A stretch of 64,000 bases of DNA from Colletes latitarsis (Eukaryota > Arthropoda > Insecta > Hymenoptera > Colletidae): the NCBI RefSeq assembly GCF_051014445.1, contig NW_027488377.1, positions 496,001 to 560,000 of the forward strand, read 5' to 3'. A program made the position numbers and the translations under genes. Each line of letters opens with the position of its first letter. Position 1 is the first letter of the stretch. The notes beneath the pieces are model-generated. The model was not told the origin of the DNA. It made no database searches and saw only the letters and a program-made list of their open reading frames with translations. Shown here piece after piece: positions 25,056 through 35,488 of the stretch.

Positions 25056-25847
25056 CTAGCAAGACTTACTCGATCAAACTGGGGATTGGGACACAGAGCC
25101 ATGCGTACTTTGTACAAAGGTCTCTTCGTCCCGATCACGTCATACGCCGCCTCCGGATGGGTAGACATGCTTACCTCTGTGACAAGAATTAAACTTGCCA
25201 GGGCGCAGAGACATGTTTTGCACGCCGTCACCAAGGCCTATCGCACGGTAGCTACCGACGCGATCACAGTGATCGCCGGGACGATGCCGATAGACTTGGT
25301 GTTAGTGGAGCGCGCGTGTGCATACCGGATAAGAAGACGAATGAATACCGATGTCGGAAATTGTCGAATAAGTCGAACCGATTTGGCGGCTGGAGAAGTT
25401 ACCGCTGCTGAGGCGAAAGCCTTGGAGCGAGCGGAACTTCTCAATATGTGGCAATTGAGATGGTCGTCATCGGAGAAAGGTAGGGTCACCTTCCGCTACT
25501 TCTCTGATGTATCTGACCGTCTCGATGCAAGCTGGGTGATCTTGGATCACTACGTGGTACAATTCCTAAGCGGGCACGGAGATTTCCGAGCCAAGCTCAA
25601 GGAATTTGCTTTAGTACCGCACGAGAATTGCGATTGTGGCCAAGTGGAGACACCAAACTACGTCCTATTCGAGTGCCGGAGGTACAGAGACGCGCGAGAA
25701 CTCCTGAGACAAGCGGCTGAAGAAACTGGCCATCCGTGGCCGGTGACCGAAGCCGAACTTGTAACACAAGATCTATTCAGGGAGTTCCGGACATATACGC
25801 GCTCGGTACTACTTACGAAAGCAGGACGAAACCAAAATCGCAATTGA
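25056..25847 (+). pseudogene. M1 ORF2, C-terminal domain
   Basis: From LARLTRSNWGLGHRAM onward this is the RT thumb and C-terminal region of an R1-like ORF2: LYKGLFVPITSYAASGW, RTVATDAITVIAGTMPIDL, QFLSGHGDFRAKLKEF, and the cysteine region CDCGQVETPNYVLFEC. In the family this last motif normally reads C-X-C...H-X4-C; here the histidine place holds Tyr. It ends with a natural stop at 25845-25847. Upstream it is joined to the inverted LINE fragment. Confidence 0.85.
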
Positions 25848-26190
25848 ACGCACTACGCTACGTAACAGAATGAGAGAAGTCTGCGGATTCTCTCTAAGAA
25901 CCATGCTTGAAAATGTACTCGAACGGATGCTAGGTCATGTGCTTCGGCAGTGACCTCCACGGGCCGGGATACAAGGCCCGCTTGCTTCGGCAAGCGTTCC
26001 TGGATTGGGTTGGACTCGAGGTGGCAGCAGGTTTCGACGTCGTTAGCCTCCAAAAACGCATAACGACGCGTGAAAAGTAGATGCCCGAACAAGAGGCAAA
26101 ATGTAGTTGCTGGTATGGACCTTCGGTCTGAGGTACAGCAAAGTCCCCAAGTGGCAACGCGCTTGGACAGAATAACGGCTACACACTACA
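25848..26190 (+). other. 3' UTR of M1, no poly(A)
   Basis: About 340 bases between the ORF2 stop and the target duplication. It ends ...CTACACACTACA with no A-run or simple repeat. Contains a hairpin near 25975-26005 (CCGCTTGCTTCGGCAAGCG). Confidence 0.7.
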
Positions 26191-26203
26191 TGTCTCAGGG
26201 CAG
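26191..26203 (+). repeat. Target-site duplication of M1, right copy
   Basis: TGTCTCAGGGCAG, identical to 20131-20143; after it the interrupted LINE N-d reading resumes (VVGDYLRGRWIEYPGRDGDM). Confidence 0.88.
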
Positions 26204-27570
26204 TCGTCGGGGATTATCTTCGCGGCAGGTGGATCGAGTATCCGGGTCGGGATGGTGATATGCGGAGGGAGGTGTACTGCGGGGTTCCGTAGGGGTCGGG
26301 CCTCGGGCCACTCCTGTGGAACATCGCGTACGACGCAGTGTTGCGTGCCGACCTCCCCGACGGCGTCAGTGCCGTGCGTTACGCAGATGACACACTGGTG
26401 CTGGCCGTCGGGGCTCAGTGGGGGAGGGCCATGCGTCGCGCGGAGGAGGGGTCGCAACGCGTCGTCGACCGGATCAGGGGGATGGGGATGACGGTGGCGG
26501 TCCATAAGACCGAGGTGATTGCGTTTCATTCACCTCGGCAGGATCCGCCACCCCCTCTGATCCGGGTGGGTGGGGCTGACATCGAGGTGAAGCCCCAGAT
26601 CAGGTAGCTAGGGCTGATCCTCGATAGCCACTGGCGTTTCGAGGAGCATTTCCGCTGCCTGGTCCCCCGGTTGGAAAGGATGGTTGCGGCTCTGGGCCGG
26701 ATCCTGCCCAACCTGGGGGGCCCGGCGGGCCGAGTTCGTCGCCTCTATGTGGCAATGGTCCAGTCGGTGGCCCTATACGGGGCCCCCGTCTGGGCGGACG
26801 ACCTGGCTGCCTCCCGGCGCAGCATGACTATGCTGCGTCGGGTGCAGAGGCGCATGGCGCTCAGGGTCGTCCGCGGGTATCGGACCATGTCACATGAGGC
26901 GGCGACGGTTCTAGCGGGGATGCCACCCATGGACCTGCTCGCGCGGTCGCACGCGGTGATGTACCGGCACCGCGTCGACCGTCGCGCGGGGGTGGGGGTG
27001 GTCCCGGGCGGGCAGGAACCTGCTTGGGGCGATTTGAAGCGCCAAGCCCGGCAGTCCGTGTTGCTCGCGTGGCAGGAGCGGCTGGCTCTGCCAACCGCGG
27101 GGCACCGGACTGTCGGGGCTGTTCGGCCACTCCTGAAGGAGTGGCTGGACAGAGGCCATGGCAGCCTCACCTACCGGCTGGCACAGGTATTTTCCGGGCA
27201 TGGCAGCTTCGGAAGATACCTGTGCCGGATAGGGAAGGAGCCGACGGCGCGTTGCTGCCACTGCGACGCTGAGCAGGACACGGCGGATCATACCCTCGAG
27301 GTATGCCCCGCGTGGGAGGGGGAGCGCCGTGTCCTGGTCGGCGTCGTCGGGCGGGATGTCTCGCTGCCGGGCGTGGTGCGCGCCATGCTCGGCAGCGAGG
27401 AGAAGTGGAGGGCCGTGGCCTCCTTCTGCGAGAACGTAATGTTGCAGAAGGAGGCCGCGGGGAGGGAGCGCGAGCTTCAGCGGCGCGCTGAAGCTCGCGC
27501 TCGTGCGGTAGCCCGAGGTCGTCGCCCGGTCGCGAGGCGTCGCGGGCGGCCGCCTCGGCGTGGCGGATGA
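26204..27570 (+). pseudogene. LINE N-d ORF2, 3' part: RT palm to C-terminus
   Basis: Single frame with two stops: TAG at 26290-26292 within GVP(Q)GS and TAG at 26605-26607. It carries the RT catalytic motif (VRYADDTLVLAV), the thumb (VHKTEVIAFHSP), and a C-terminal R1-type domain: RLYVAMVQSVALYGAPVWAD, QVFSGHGSFGRYLCRIGKE, and the zinc-finger-like RCCHCDAEQDTADHTLEVC with all four ligands. The end is an Arg-rich tail (RRRGRPPRRGG). It reverse-transcribes element RNA at a nicked target. The region after 26608 is fully open. Confidence 0.9.
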
Positions 27571-28085
27571 CCTAGGCTGGGAGGGGGGTCCTGAGGGGAC
27601 CCTCCTCCCGCCAGGCGGCGCCGGGTCGGACCGGTTGAGGGTAGGAGTGCCTCCCCCTACCGGTCCGACGCAAGGGGAGGCACCCTCGGCGGTCTGGTGC
27701 GGCCATGAACGCCCGGCCGTCGGGGGGTGGAAACGGGGTCGCGGGCGGTTGCGAGTTGGGGCTCGCAGCCGCCACTAAACGCGGCCCCGGGACGGATAGC
27801 GGCGGGTTGGAGTGGCCCCGTCCCGCCGCTATGAGGCAGTGTGTCTACTGGGGGGACCGATTGTCCCCCCGGGGGATGGGCGCGAAAGCGCGGGCACGGG
27901 GAGGATACCGGAAGAATGCTTCGAGCGATTCCCGGTATCCTCCCAAAGCGTGCCGAAGGGTCACCGTGGGGTTTTTAGTGGGTAGGTCCCGCGCCTGTCG
28001 TTGTACGGGTGCGGGGAATCCCACACACCCCTCCCACCTCTCCCCAAGGAGGTGGGAGGGAGTCTTTCGAAGATTTTCCCCACGA

Positions 28086-28116
<31 letters not shown>
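27571..28116 (+). other. LINE N-d 3' UTR with two hairpins and poly(A)
   Basis: About 515 bases of GC-rich 3' UTR. Hairpin 1 has arms 27898-27911 and 27932-27944 (GGGAGGATACCGG with CCGGTATCCTCCC). Hairpin 2 has perfect 12-bp arms 28029-28040 and 28049-28060 (CCCTCCCACCTC with GAGGTGGGAGGG). It ends CCCCACGAC plus 30 A (28087-28116). Both hairpins are present in every copy of the family in the window that reaches this far. Confidence 0.88.
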
Positions 28117-28118
<2 letters not shown>

Positions 28119-30318
28119 GTCCGCGCCCGACGCCAGTACACCCGCGCGCGCCGTCGTCTACGGAGAGACGATAGCGTGGCGCGAACGAGGGCAGATGACC
28201 TGTATGAGGCATACCGCATGTCGCGGATGGCTCTGCAGGTCGCCATCAAACGGGCCAAGACCCGGGCACGGAAGGAGCTCCTCGAGACCCTTGATGACGA
28301 CCCCTGGGGGTGCCCTTATAAGGTGGTGCTAAACAAACTCCGACCGTGGGCGCCCCCCGTCACCGAGAGTCTTGACCCCCGGCTGCTGGGTGGCGTGGTC
28401 AATACTCCCTTCCCAATTGGGGAGATGGGACCACGTCCTCCGGCAGAGGCGACGGCCCCGTTGGAGTGGGTGGCCGAGCCTGGGGTCACGCAGGGGGAGC
28501 TGGCCGCGGCCATCAGACGGCTCGGGGCGCGTAACACGGCCCCGGGTCCGGATGGTGTGCCTGGCCGGGTTTGGGTCTTGACCCACGGCGTCCTTGGGGC
28601 CGACCTCAGGCGGTTGTTTAACCGATGCCTGAGGGACGGGCGATTCCCCCCCAGTTGCATGGTGGCAAGGATGGTCCTCCTCCGGAAGGAGGGTCGGCCC
28701 GCGGAGTCTCCATCCGCATACCGGCCCATCTGTCTGCTCGACGAGGTGGGCAAGATCATCGAGCGAGTGATTGCTGCCCGCCTCGTCGAGCACCTGTCGC
28801 GGGGTGCTCCATGCCTGGCCGACTGCCAGTACGGTTTCCGGGGGGGGGCCGGTCGACGGTCGACGCGATCAGTCAGGTCAGGATCCTCTCGGAGTCGGCC
28901 GTCTCCCGCGGAGGGGTGGCGTTGGCGGTATCGCTGGATAATGCCAACGCGTTTAACACCCTTCCCTGGGAGGAGATAAGGAGGGGGCTTGAATATCATC
29001 GAGTTGCCCCTTATCTCAGGGCAGTGGTCGGGGATTATCTCCACGGTAGGTGGATCGAGTATCCGGGCCGGGATGGTGATATGCGGAGGGAGGTCTACTG
29101 CGGGGTTCCGTAGGGGTCGGTCTTAGGGCCACTCCTGTGGAACATCGCGTACGACGCGGTGTTGCGGGCCGACCTCCCCGACGGCGTCAGTGCCGTGTAT
29201 TACGCTGATGACACACTGGTGCTGGCCGTCGGGGCTCAGTGGGGGAGGGCCAAGCGCCTCGCCGAGGAGGGGGCGCAACGCGTCGTCGACCGGATCAGGG
29301 GGATGAGGATGACGGTGGCGGTCCATAAGACCGAGGTGATAGCGTTCCAGTCACCTCGGCAGGATCCGCCACCCCCTCTGATCCGGGTGGGTGGGGCTGA
29401 TATCGAGGTGAAGCCCCGGATGAGGTATCTGGGGCTGATCCTCGATAGCCACTGGCGCTTCGAGGAGCATTTCCGCTGCCTGGTTCCCCGGTTGGAGAGG
29501 ATGGTCTCGGCTTTAGGCCGGATCCTCCCCAACCGGGGGGGCCCGGCGGGACGAGTTCGCCGCCTCTATGTGGCAATGGTTCAGTCGGTGGCCCTATACG
29601 GGGCCCCCGTCTGGGCGGACGACCTGGCGGCCTCCCGGCGCAGCATGACGATGCTGCGTCGGGTGCAGAGGCGGATGGCGCTGAGGGTCGTCCGCGGCCA
29701 CCGGTTCTTGCGGGGATGCCGCCCATGGATCTCCTCGCGCGGTCGCACGCGATGATGTATCGACACCGTGTCGACCGTCGCGCGGGAGTGGGGGCTGTCC
29801 CGGGGGAGCAGGAACAGTGGCTGGACAGAGGCCATGGAAGCCTCACTTACCGGCTGGCACAGGTATTTTCCGGGCATGGCAGCTTCGGAAGATACCTGTG
29901 CCGGATAGGGAAGGAGCCGACAGCGCGTTGCTGCCATTGTGACACCAAGCAGGACACGGCTGATCATACCCTCCAGGTATGGCAAGCGTGGGAGGAGGAG
30001 CGCCGTGACCTGGTCGGCGTCATAGGGCGGGAAGTCTCGTGGAAGTGGAGGGCCGTGGCCTCCTTCTGCGAGACCGTAATGCTGCAGAAGGAGGTCGCGG
30101 GAAGGGAGCGCGAGCTTCAGCGGCGCGAGGGCGTCGCCCAGGCGCCAGGCGTCGCGGGCGGCCGCCTTTGCGCGGCGGATGAACCTGGCTCGGAGGGGGG
30201 CCCTGAGGAGAGCCTCATCCCGCCAGGCGGCGAAGGGGCGGACCGGGTGGGGCCGGCCCACGGGGAGGCACCCTCGGTGGCCTGGAGCGGCCATGATCTC
30301 CCGGCCGCCGAGGGGTAG
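28117..30318 (+). pseudogene. LINE N-e ORF2, linker, RT and C-terminus, broken
   Basis: Linker (RARRQYTRARRR), KVVLNKLRPWAP, then RT: AAAIRRLGARNTAPGPDG, YRPICLLDEVGK, QYGFRGG. The G-run at 28840-28848 has nine G against seven in N-d and shifts the frame; in the new frame come LAVSLDNANAFNTLPWEE and WIEYPGRDGDM, a TAG in GVP(Q)GS at 29111-29113, YYADDTLVLAV (catalytic), and RLYVAMVQSVALYGAP. A deletion near 29698 shifts the frame again; GHGSFGRYLCRIGKE and CCHCDTKQDTADHTLQV follow, with the last zinc-ligand Cys changed to Trp. The stop is at 30316-30318. Confidence 0.88.
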
Positions 30319-30681
30319 AAACGGGGTCGCAGGCGGTTGCGAGACCCACTAGACGCTGCCCCGGGACGGTTGGCGGCGAGATGGAGTGGCCCCGTCCTGC
30401 CGCTATGAGACAGAGTGACTACCGGGGGGACTGTTTGACCCCCCCCCCCCCCGGGGTTGGGCGCAAAGCGCGGGCACGGGGAGGATACCGGAAGAATGCT
30501 TCGAGCGATACCCGGTATCCTCCCAAATCGTGCGGAAGGGTCACGGTGGGGTTTTTAGTGGGTAGCTCCCACGCCCGTCACTCTACGGGCGCGGGGAATC
30601 CCACACACCCCTCCCGTCGCTCCCCAAAGAGGTGGGAGGGAGTCTTTCGAAGATTTTCCCCACGACAAAAAAAAAATAAAA
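30319..30681 (+). other. LINE N-e 3' UTR and poly(A)
   Basis: Contains the GGGAGGATACCGG hairpin (30479-30525) and the terminal hairpin with damaged left arm (CCCTCCCGTCGC at about 30609). A C-run of 13 lies at 30440-30452. Ends CCCCACGAC plus A-rich tail. Confidence 0.82.
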
Positions 30682-32660
30682 GTCGTTATCTAGTAAGCAT
30701 GCAGTAAGCTAGTAAGCAAGCAGTGAGCTAATGGGCGAGGCGGAAGCTTGTAAGGAAGCAGCAAGCTAGTAAGGAAGCAGTAAGCTAGTAAACAAGCAGT
30801 AAGCTTGTAAGCAAGCAGTAAGCTAGCAAGTAACCAGTAAGATAGTAAGCAAGCAATAAGCTAGTAAGCGTGCAGTAGGCTACTAAGCAAGCAGTAATCT
30901 AGTATGCAAGCAGTAAGCTACTAAGCAAGCAGTAATCTTGTATGCAAGCAGTAAGCAAGTAGCAAAGCGGTATGCTAGTACGCAAGCAGTTACCTAGTAA
31001 GCAAGCAGTAAGCAATTGACAAAGCAGTGAGTTAGTAAGAAATCAGTATGCTAGTAAGCAAGCAGTAAGCTAGAAAGCACGATGCAGGCTAGTGAGCAAG
31101 CAGTAAGACCGAAAGCAGCAGCAGGCTAGCTAGCTAGCAGCAGGCTAACTAGCAAGCAGCAGGCGAGTAAGCTAGCAGCAAGCTGGAAAGCAAGAAGTGA
31201 GCTAGTAGGCGAGGAGGAAGATAGAAAGGCGGCAGTATGATAGTAAGCAAGCGGTAAGCTCTTAAGCCACCAATAAGCCAGTAAGCAAACAGTAAGCTGA
31301 TAAGATAGCTGCTAGCTAGTAAGCAAGTTGTAAGCTAGTAAGCAAGCTGTGAGCTAGAAAGCAAGCGGCAAGCTAGTATGCAAGCAGTGAGCTGCTAAGC
31401 GAGTACTGAGCTAGTAAGGTGGCTGCAAGCAAGAATGCAAGCAGCCAGCTAGTATGCAAGCAGTAAGCTTGTAAGCAAGAAGGAGGTTAGTCAGAAATCA
31501 GTTATCTAGTAAGAAAGCTGTATGCTAGTAAGCAAGCTGTACGCTAGTAAGCAACCAGTATGCTAGTAAGCTAGCAGGAAGCTAGAAAGCATGCAGCAAT
31601 CTAATAATCAAGCACTAAGATAGAAAGCATGCAGTAAGCTACTAAGGAAACAGTAAGCTTGTATGCAAGCAGCTGTCTAGTCAGAAAGCTGGTAACTAGT
31701 AAGAAAGCAGTATGCTTGTAAGCAAGCTGTAAGCAAGAATGCAAGCAGCAAGCTAGTATGCAAGCAGTCAGCTTGTAAGCGAGTAGTCAGCTAGTAAGCA
31801 AGCAGTATGGTAGAAAGCAAGCACCAAGCTTGTAAGCAAGCAGTCTGCTAGTAACATTCCGTAAGCTAGAAAGCAAACGGCAATATAGTAAGCATACAAT
31901 AAGCCAGAATGCAAGGAGCAGGCTAGAAGGAAGGCAGTTAGCTTGTAAGCATGCAGTAAGCTAGAAACAAGAGGCAAGCTAGCAAGCAAGTAGTAAGCGG
32001 GTAAGAATGCAGTGAGCTAGTAACCGAGGAGGATGCTAGTAAGGAAGCAGTATGCTACTATGTAAACAGTAAGCTAGAAGCAAGCAGGAAGCTGATAGGA
32101 AAGCAGTAAGCTGGAAAACAAGCAGCAGGATAGCAAGAAAGCAGTTAGCTTTTGAGCAAGCAGTATGCTGTTAAGCAAGCCAAAAGCTTGTATGCAAACA
32201 GTGAGCTAGTATGGAAGCAGTAAGCTAGTAAACAAGCAGTGAGCTATGGAGCGAGGTGGAAGCTAGTAAGGCAGCCGATTGATAGTAGGCAAGCTGTGAG
32301 TTAGTAACCAAGCAGGAAGCTGATAAGCTAGCTGTAAGCTTGTGAGCAAGCAGTAAGCTAGAATGCACGCAGTAGGCTAGTAAGCAGCCAGTAAGCGAGT
32401 AAGCTAGCTGTAAGCTAGTAAGTGAGCAGGAATCTAGTAAGGAGGCAGTATGCTAGTGAGTAAGCAGTAAGCAAGTAAGCAAGCAGTAAGCTAGTAATGA
32501 AGCTGTAAGCAAGTAAGGAAGCATTCGCCTGGCAAGAGGGCAGTAAGTTAGGAAGAAAGCAGGAATCTGGCAAGCAAGTAGTAAGCTGGAAAGCAAGCAA
32601 CAGGCTAGTAAGGAAGCAGCATGATAGTTAGCAAGCAGTACGCTGGAAGCAAGCAGTAAA
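30682..32660 (-). repeat. 19-bp satellite, inverted block
   Basis: Same satellite but on the opposite strand (AGTAAGCTAGTAAGCAAGC reads forward). It begins at the poly(A) of LINE N-e and ends at a palindromic junction near 32657-32668. No gene seen; frames read as Leu/Ala-rich on the minus strand are repeat by-products. Confidence 0.93.
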
Positions 32661-32684
32661 CTAGGTTCCTGCTTGCTTTCCAGC
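32642..32684. other. Palindromic orientation switch in the satellite
   Basis: GCTGGAAGCAAGCAG (32642-32656) and CTGCTTGCTTTCCAGC (32669-32684) are inverted copies with one bulged T, around a 12-base spacer. Left of it the satellite is reversed, right of it forward. Confidence 0.85.
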
Positions 32685-34988
32685 ATACTGCTTTGTTACT
32701 AACTTACTGTCTTGTTACTAACATACTGCTATGTTACTTGCTTTCTGCTTGCTTATTACCTTACTGCATGCTTACTAGCATACTGCCTCGTTACAAACAT
32801 TCTGCTCTGTTACTAGCTTTGGCTTGCATGCTAGTTTACTGGTGGCTTTCTAGCATACTGCTCCCTTACTAGTTTCCTGCTCGCTTAATAGCTATCTGCT
32901 TTCTTACTAGCCTGCTGGTTGCTTACTTGCATACCGCTGGCGTACTAGTTTTCTGCTTGCATACTAGCTTACCATATGCATACTAGCTAACTGCTCTCTT
33001 GGCAGCATACTGCTTTCTTACTAGCTAACTGCATTCTCACTATCTTATTGTAAGCTTACTAACTTACTTACTGCTTACTAACTTACTAGCTTCCTGATTG
33101 TTTACTAGCTCACGGATTGCTTACAAGATTACTGCTTGCTTATTAGCTTACTGCTAGCTTACGCGCTTCCTGCTTGCTTGCCAGCCTACTGGTTGCTTGC
33201 TAGCATTCTGCTTGCATGCTATCATACTGCTTCGTTACTAGCTTCCTCCTCGCTTAATAGCTCACTGCGTGCTTAATAGCTTACTGCTTATTACTAGCTT
33301 ACTCCTTGCTTGCTATCTGACTGCTACCTTCCTACATTCCCGCTTTCTTCCTAACTTACTGCTTTCTTATGAACTTATTGGTCACTTACTAGCTTAACAC
33401 TTCTTTAATAGCTTCCCGCTTGCGTACTAGCTTTCTTCATTGTTAGTAACTTACTGTTTTCTTAATAGCCTGCTGCTTGCTTACTAGCTTACTGGTTGCT
33501 TACTATCTTACTGCTTGCTTACTAGCATAGTGATTTCTTACTAGCATCCTGCTCGCTTACAAGCTAATTGCTTTCTTACTGGCTTGCTGCTTGCTTTGTA
33601 GCTTACTGCTTGGTTACTAGCACGCTGTTCTCTCACTAGAAAATAGTTTTCTTATTAGCCAGCTTCGATGTGACCAGCTAACTGCTTGCTTACTAGCATA
33701 CTGCTTGCTTACTAGCTTACTGCTTGCTTACAAACTTGCTGCTTGCTTACTAGCTTACTGCTTGCTTACTAGCATACTGCTTGATTATTAGCAAACTGCT
33801 TCCTTACTAGCTTCCCGCTTGCTTACTAGCTCACTGCTTGCTTACTAGGTTACTGCTCGCTGACTGGCTCACTGCTTGCTTACTAGCTTACCGCCCTCTT
33901 ACCAGCTTACTGCTTGCTTACTAGCATACAGGATTCTTACTAGCTAAGTGCTATCGTACAAGCCTGCCGCTTCCTTCCTAGCTTACTGGTTGCTTGCTAG
34001 CTTACTGGTTGCTTACTAGCATACTGCTTCCTAACTAGCTTCCTCCTCGCTTACTAGCTCACTACTTGCTTACAAACTTACTGCTTGCTTACTAGCTTAC
34101 AGCTTGGTTACTAGCTTACTGCTTGCTTTGTTCCTTAATGCTTGTTTACTAGCTTACTGCTAGCTTATTATCACACTGCTAGCTTACTGTCTCACTGCAT
34201 GCTTACTAGCGTATTGCTTGCTTTCAAGCTTACAACTTGGTTTCAAGCTTACTGCTCGCTTACTATCTCCCTGCCTGCTTAATAGCATACTGCTTTCTTA
34301 CTAGATTACAGATTGCTTCCTAACTTGCTGCTAGCTTTCTAGCTTTCCGCAAGCTTACTAGCATGCTGCGTTCTTAGTGCCTAACTGAGTTCTGACTAGC
34401 CTGCTGCTTGCTTACTAGCTTTGTGGTTGCTTACTAGCCTACTACTTGCTTACTAGCGTACTGCTTGCTTACGTGCTTACTGCTTGCGTTCTAGCTTACT
34501 GCCTGCTTACTAGCATACTGCTTTCTTACTAGCTAATTGCTTTCTTACTAGCTCACTGCTTGCTTGGTAGCTTACTGCTTGCTTACTAGATTGCTACTTG
34601 CTTTCTAGCTTGCCGCTTGCTTACAAGCATACTGCGTTCTTACTAGCTAACTGCTTTCTGGCTAGCCTGCTGCTTGCTTACTAGCTTACTGGTTGCCTAC
34701 TGACTTACTGCTTGATTACTAGCATAACGCATCCTTACTAGCTTCGTCCTCGCTTACTAGCTCACAGCTTGCTTGCTAGCATACTGCTATCTTACTAGAA
34801 AACTGCTTTCGTACTAGCTTGCTGCTTGCTTGCTATCTTAGTTGTTGCTTACTAGCTTAGTGTTTGCTTACTAGCATACTGCTTCCTTACTAGCTATCTG
34901 CTTTCTACCAGCATACTGCTTACTTACTAGATTTCTGCTTTGCTACTAGCTCCATACTCCATGCTCCATGCTCCATACTCGCTTACTA
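32661..34988 (+). repeat. 19-bp satellite array, block 4
   Basis: Forward-orientation satellite. A small local repeat CCATACT/CCATGCT (four copies, 34954-34980) lies just before the MITE. No gene seen. Confidence 0.94.
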
Positions 34989-35413
34989 GCAGAGTGCGTC
35001 CGCAGCTGACATTGACGCCCACAGCACCGTTTAGCCCACCGTCGCGACGTCGTGGCGTTTGAGGCGTCAGTCTGTAGGCCGGGTTCGCTCGCTTCTATGC
35101 TAGGGGTGTAAAGGTCCCTATTCTGGGGGCCAGCCCGGGCTGGCCACTCGCTTGTGCTCGTTCGCCGCTACACTATTTCGCTGGGGTGGGATGATGTCGG
35201 GAGGCGGAGTGGGAATCGCCGACTAGTGGGGTCGGCTGGCAGCAGACGCACCTCCACCCTTCCTCGGCTGAGAGGCCGTGAATCCTGATGGGCTCTGCGG
35301 ACGCACTAGTCGGTGGCCGGATGTCCGCGTGTCGTGGCCTCAAACGCCACTACGTCGGGACGGTGGGCTAAACGGTGCTGCGGGCGTCAAAGTCAGCTGC
35401 GGACACACTCTGC
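34989..35413. mobile_element. MITE with 77-bp terminal inverted repeats
   Basis: A 425-bp GC-rich block whose ends (34989-35065 and 35337-35413) are inverted copies with about 5 mismatches in 77; termini read GCAGAGTGCGTCC and its reverse GGACACACTCTGC. There is no transposase frame, so it is non-autonomous. Terminal CAGAG resembles hAT elements, but I see no 8-bp target duplication, so the superfamily is open. The centre holds further inverted motifs (GCCGACTAGTGGGGTCGG and GCACTAGTCGGTGGCC). Confidence 0.82.
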
Positions 35414-35488
35414 TTTGACGCGCTCCGTTGGCGGAATACCAGGTTGACAAAAATGTGAGAATCGCTCCGTATCGGTTGCCTACACGCT
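35414..35488. other. Short unassigned sequence beside the MITE
   Basis: About 75 non-satellite bases between the MITE and the next satellite monomer. They match nothing else in the window and are perhaps old flank carried with the element or part of a larger transposon. Confidence 0.45.

Larger units (their letters stand above)
20144..26190 (+). mobile_element. R1-like non-LTR element M1, nested in LINE N-d
   Basis: A 6047-bp element inserted into the ORF2 of copy N-d, flanked by the 13-bp duplication TGTCTCAGGGCAG. Order: long 5' UTR with repeats, ORF1 (gag-like), ORF2 with apurinic-type endonuclease and partial RT, C-terminal domain, short 3' UTR without a poly(A) tail. Lack of poly(A) and a 13-14 bp duplication recall R1 elements; R1 itself makes about 14 bp at 28S rDNA, here the host is another retroelement. 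It is dead: the RT core is replaced, and there are several stops and frameshifts. Confidence 0.87.
19435..28116 (+). mobile_element. LINE family N copy N-d, split by element M1
   Basis: Plus-strand R1-clade-like non-LTR element, 5'-truncated in the linker before the reverse transcriptase (CCTTATAAGG, corresponding to 28313 in copy N-e). Its halves are 19435-20143 and 26204-28116; the gap is element M1 flanked by the 13-bp duplication. It keeps the RT, C-terminal domain, 3' UTR and a 30-base poly(A) tail (28087-28116). The next LINE copy starts immediately after the tail. Confidence 0.88.
28117..30681 (+). mobile_element. LINE family N copy N-e, 5'-truncated, tandem to N-d
   Basis: Begins directly after the poly(A) of N-d, in the Arg-rich linker between endonuclease and RT, and runs through RT, C-terminus and 3' UTR to poly(A) at 30667-30681 (interrupted by one T). 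Relative to N-d it carries three internal deletions, near 29698, 29817 and 30037. Satellite follows in reversed orientation. Confidence 0.88.

Noticed and set aside
27705..28979. A 424-codon frame with a poly-Lys stretch
   Set aside because: It reads from the 3' UTR of LINE N-d through its poly(A) tail into the ORF2 of N-e, so it is a junction artefact.
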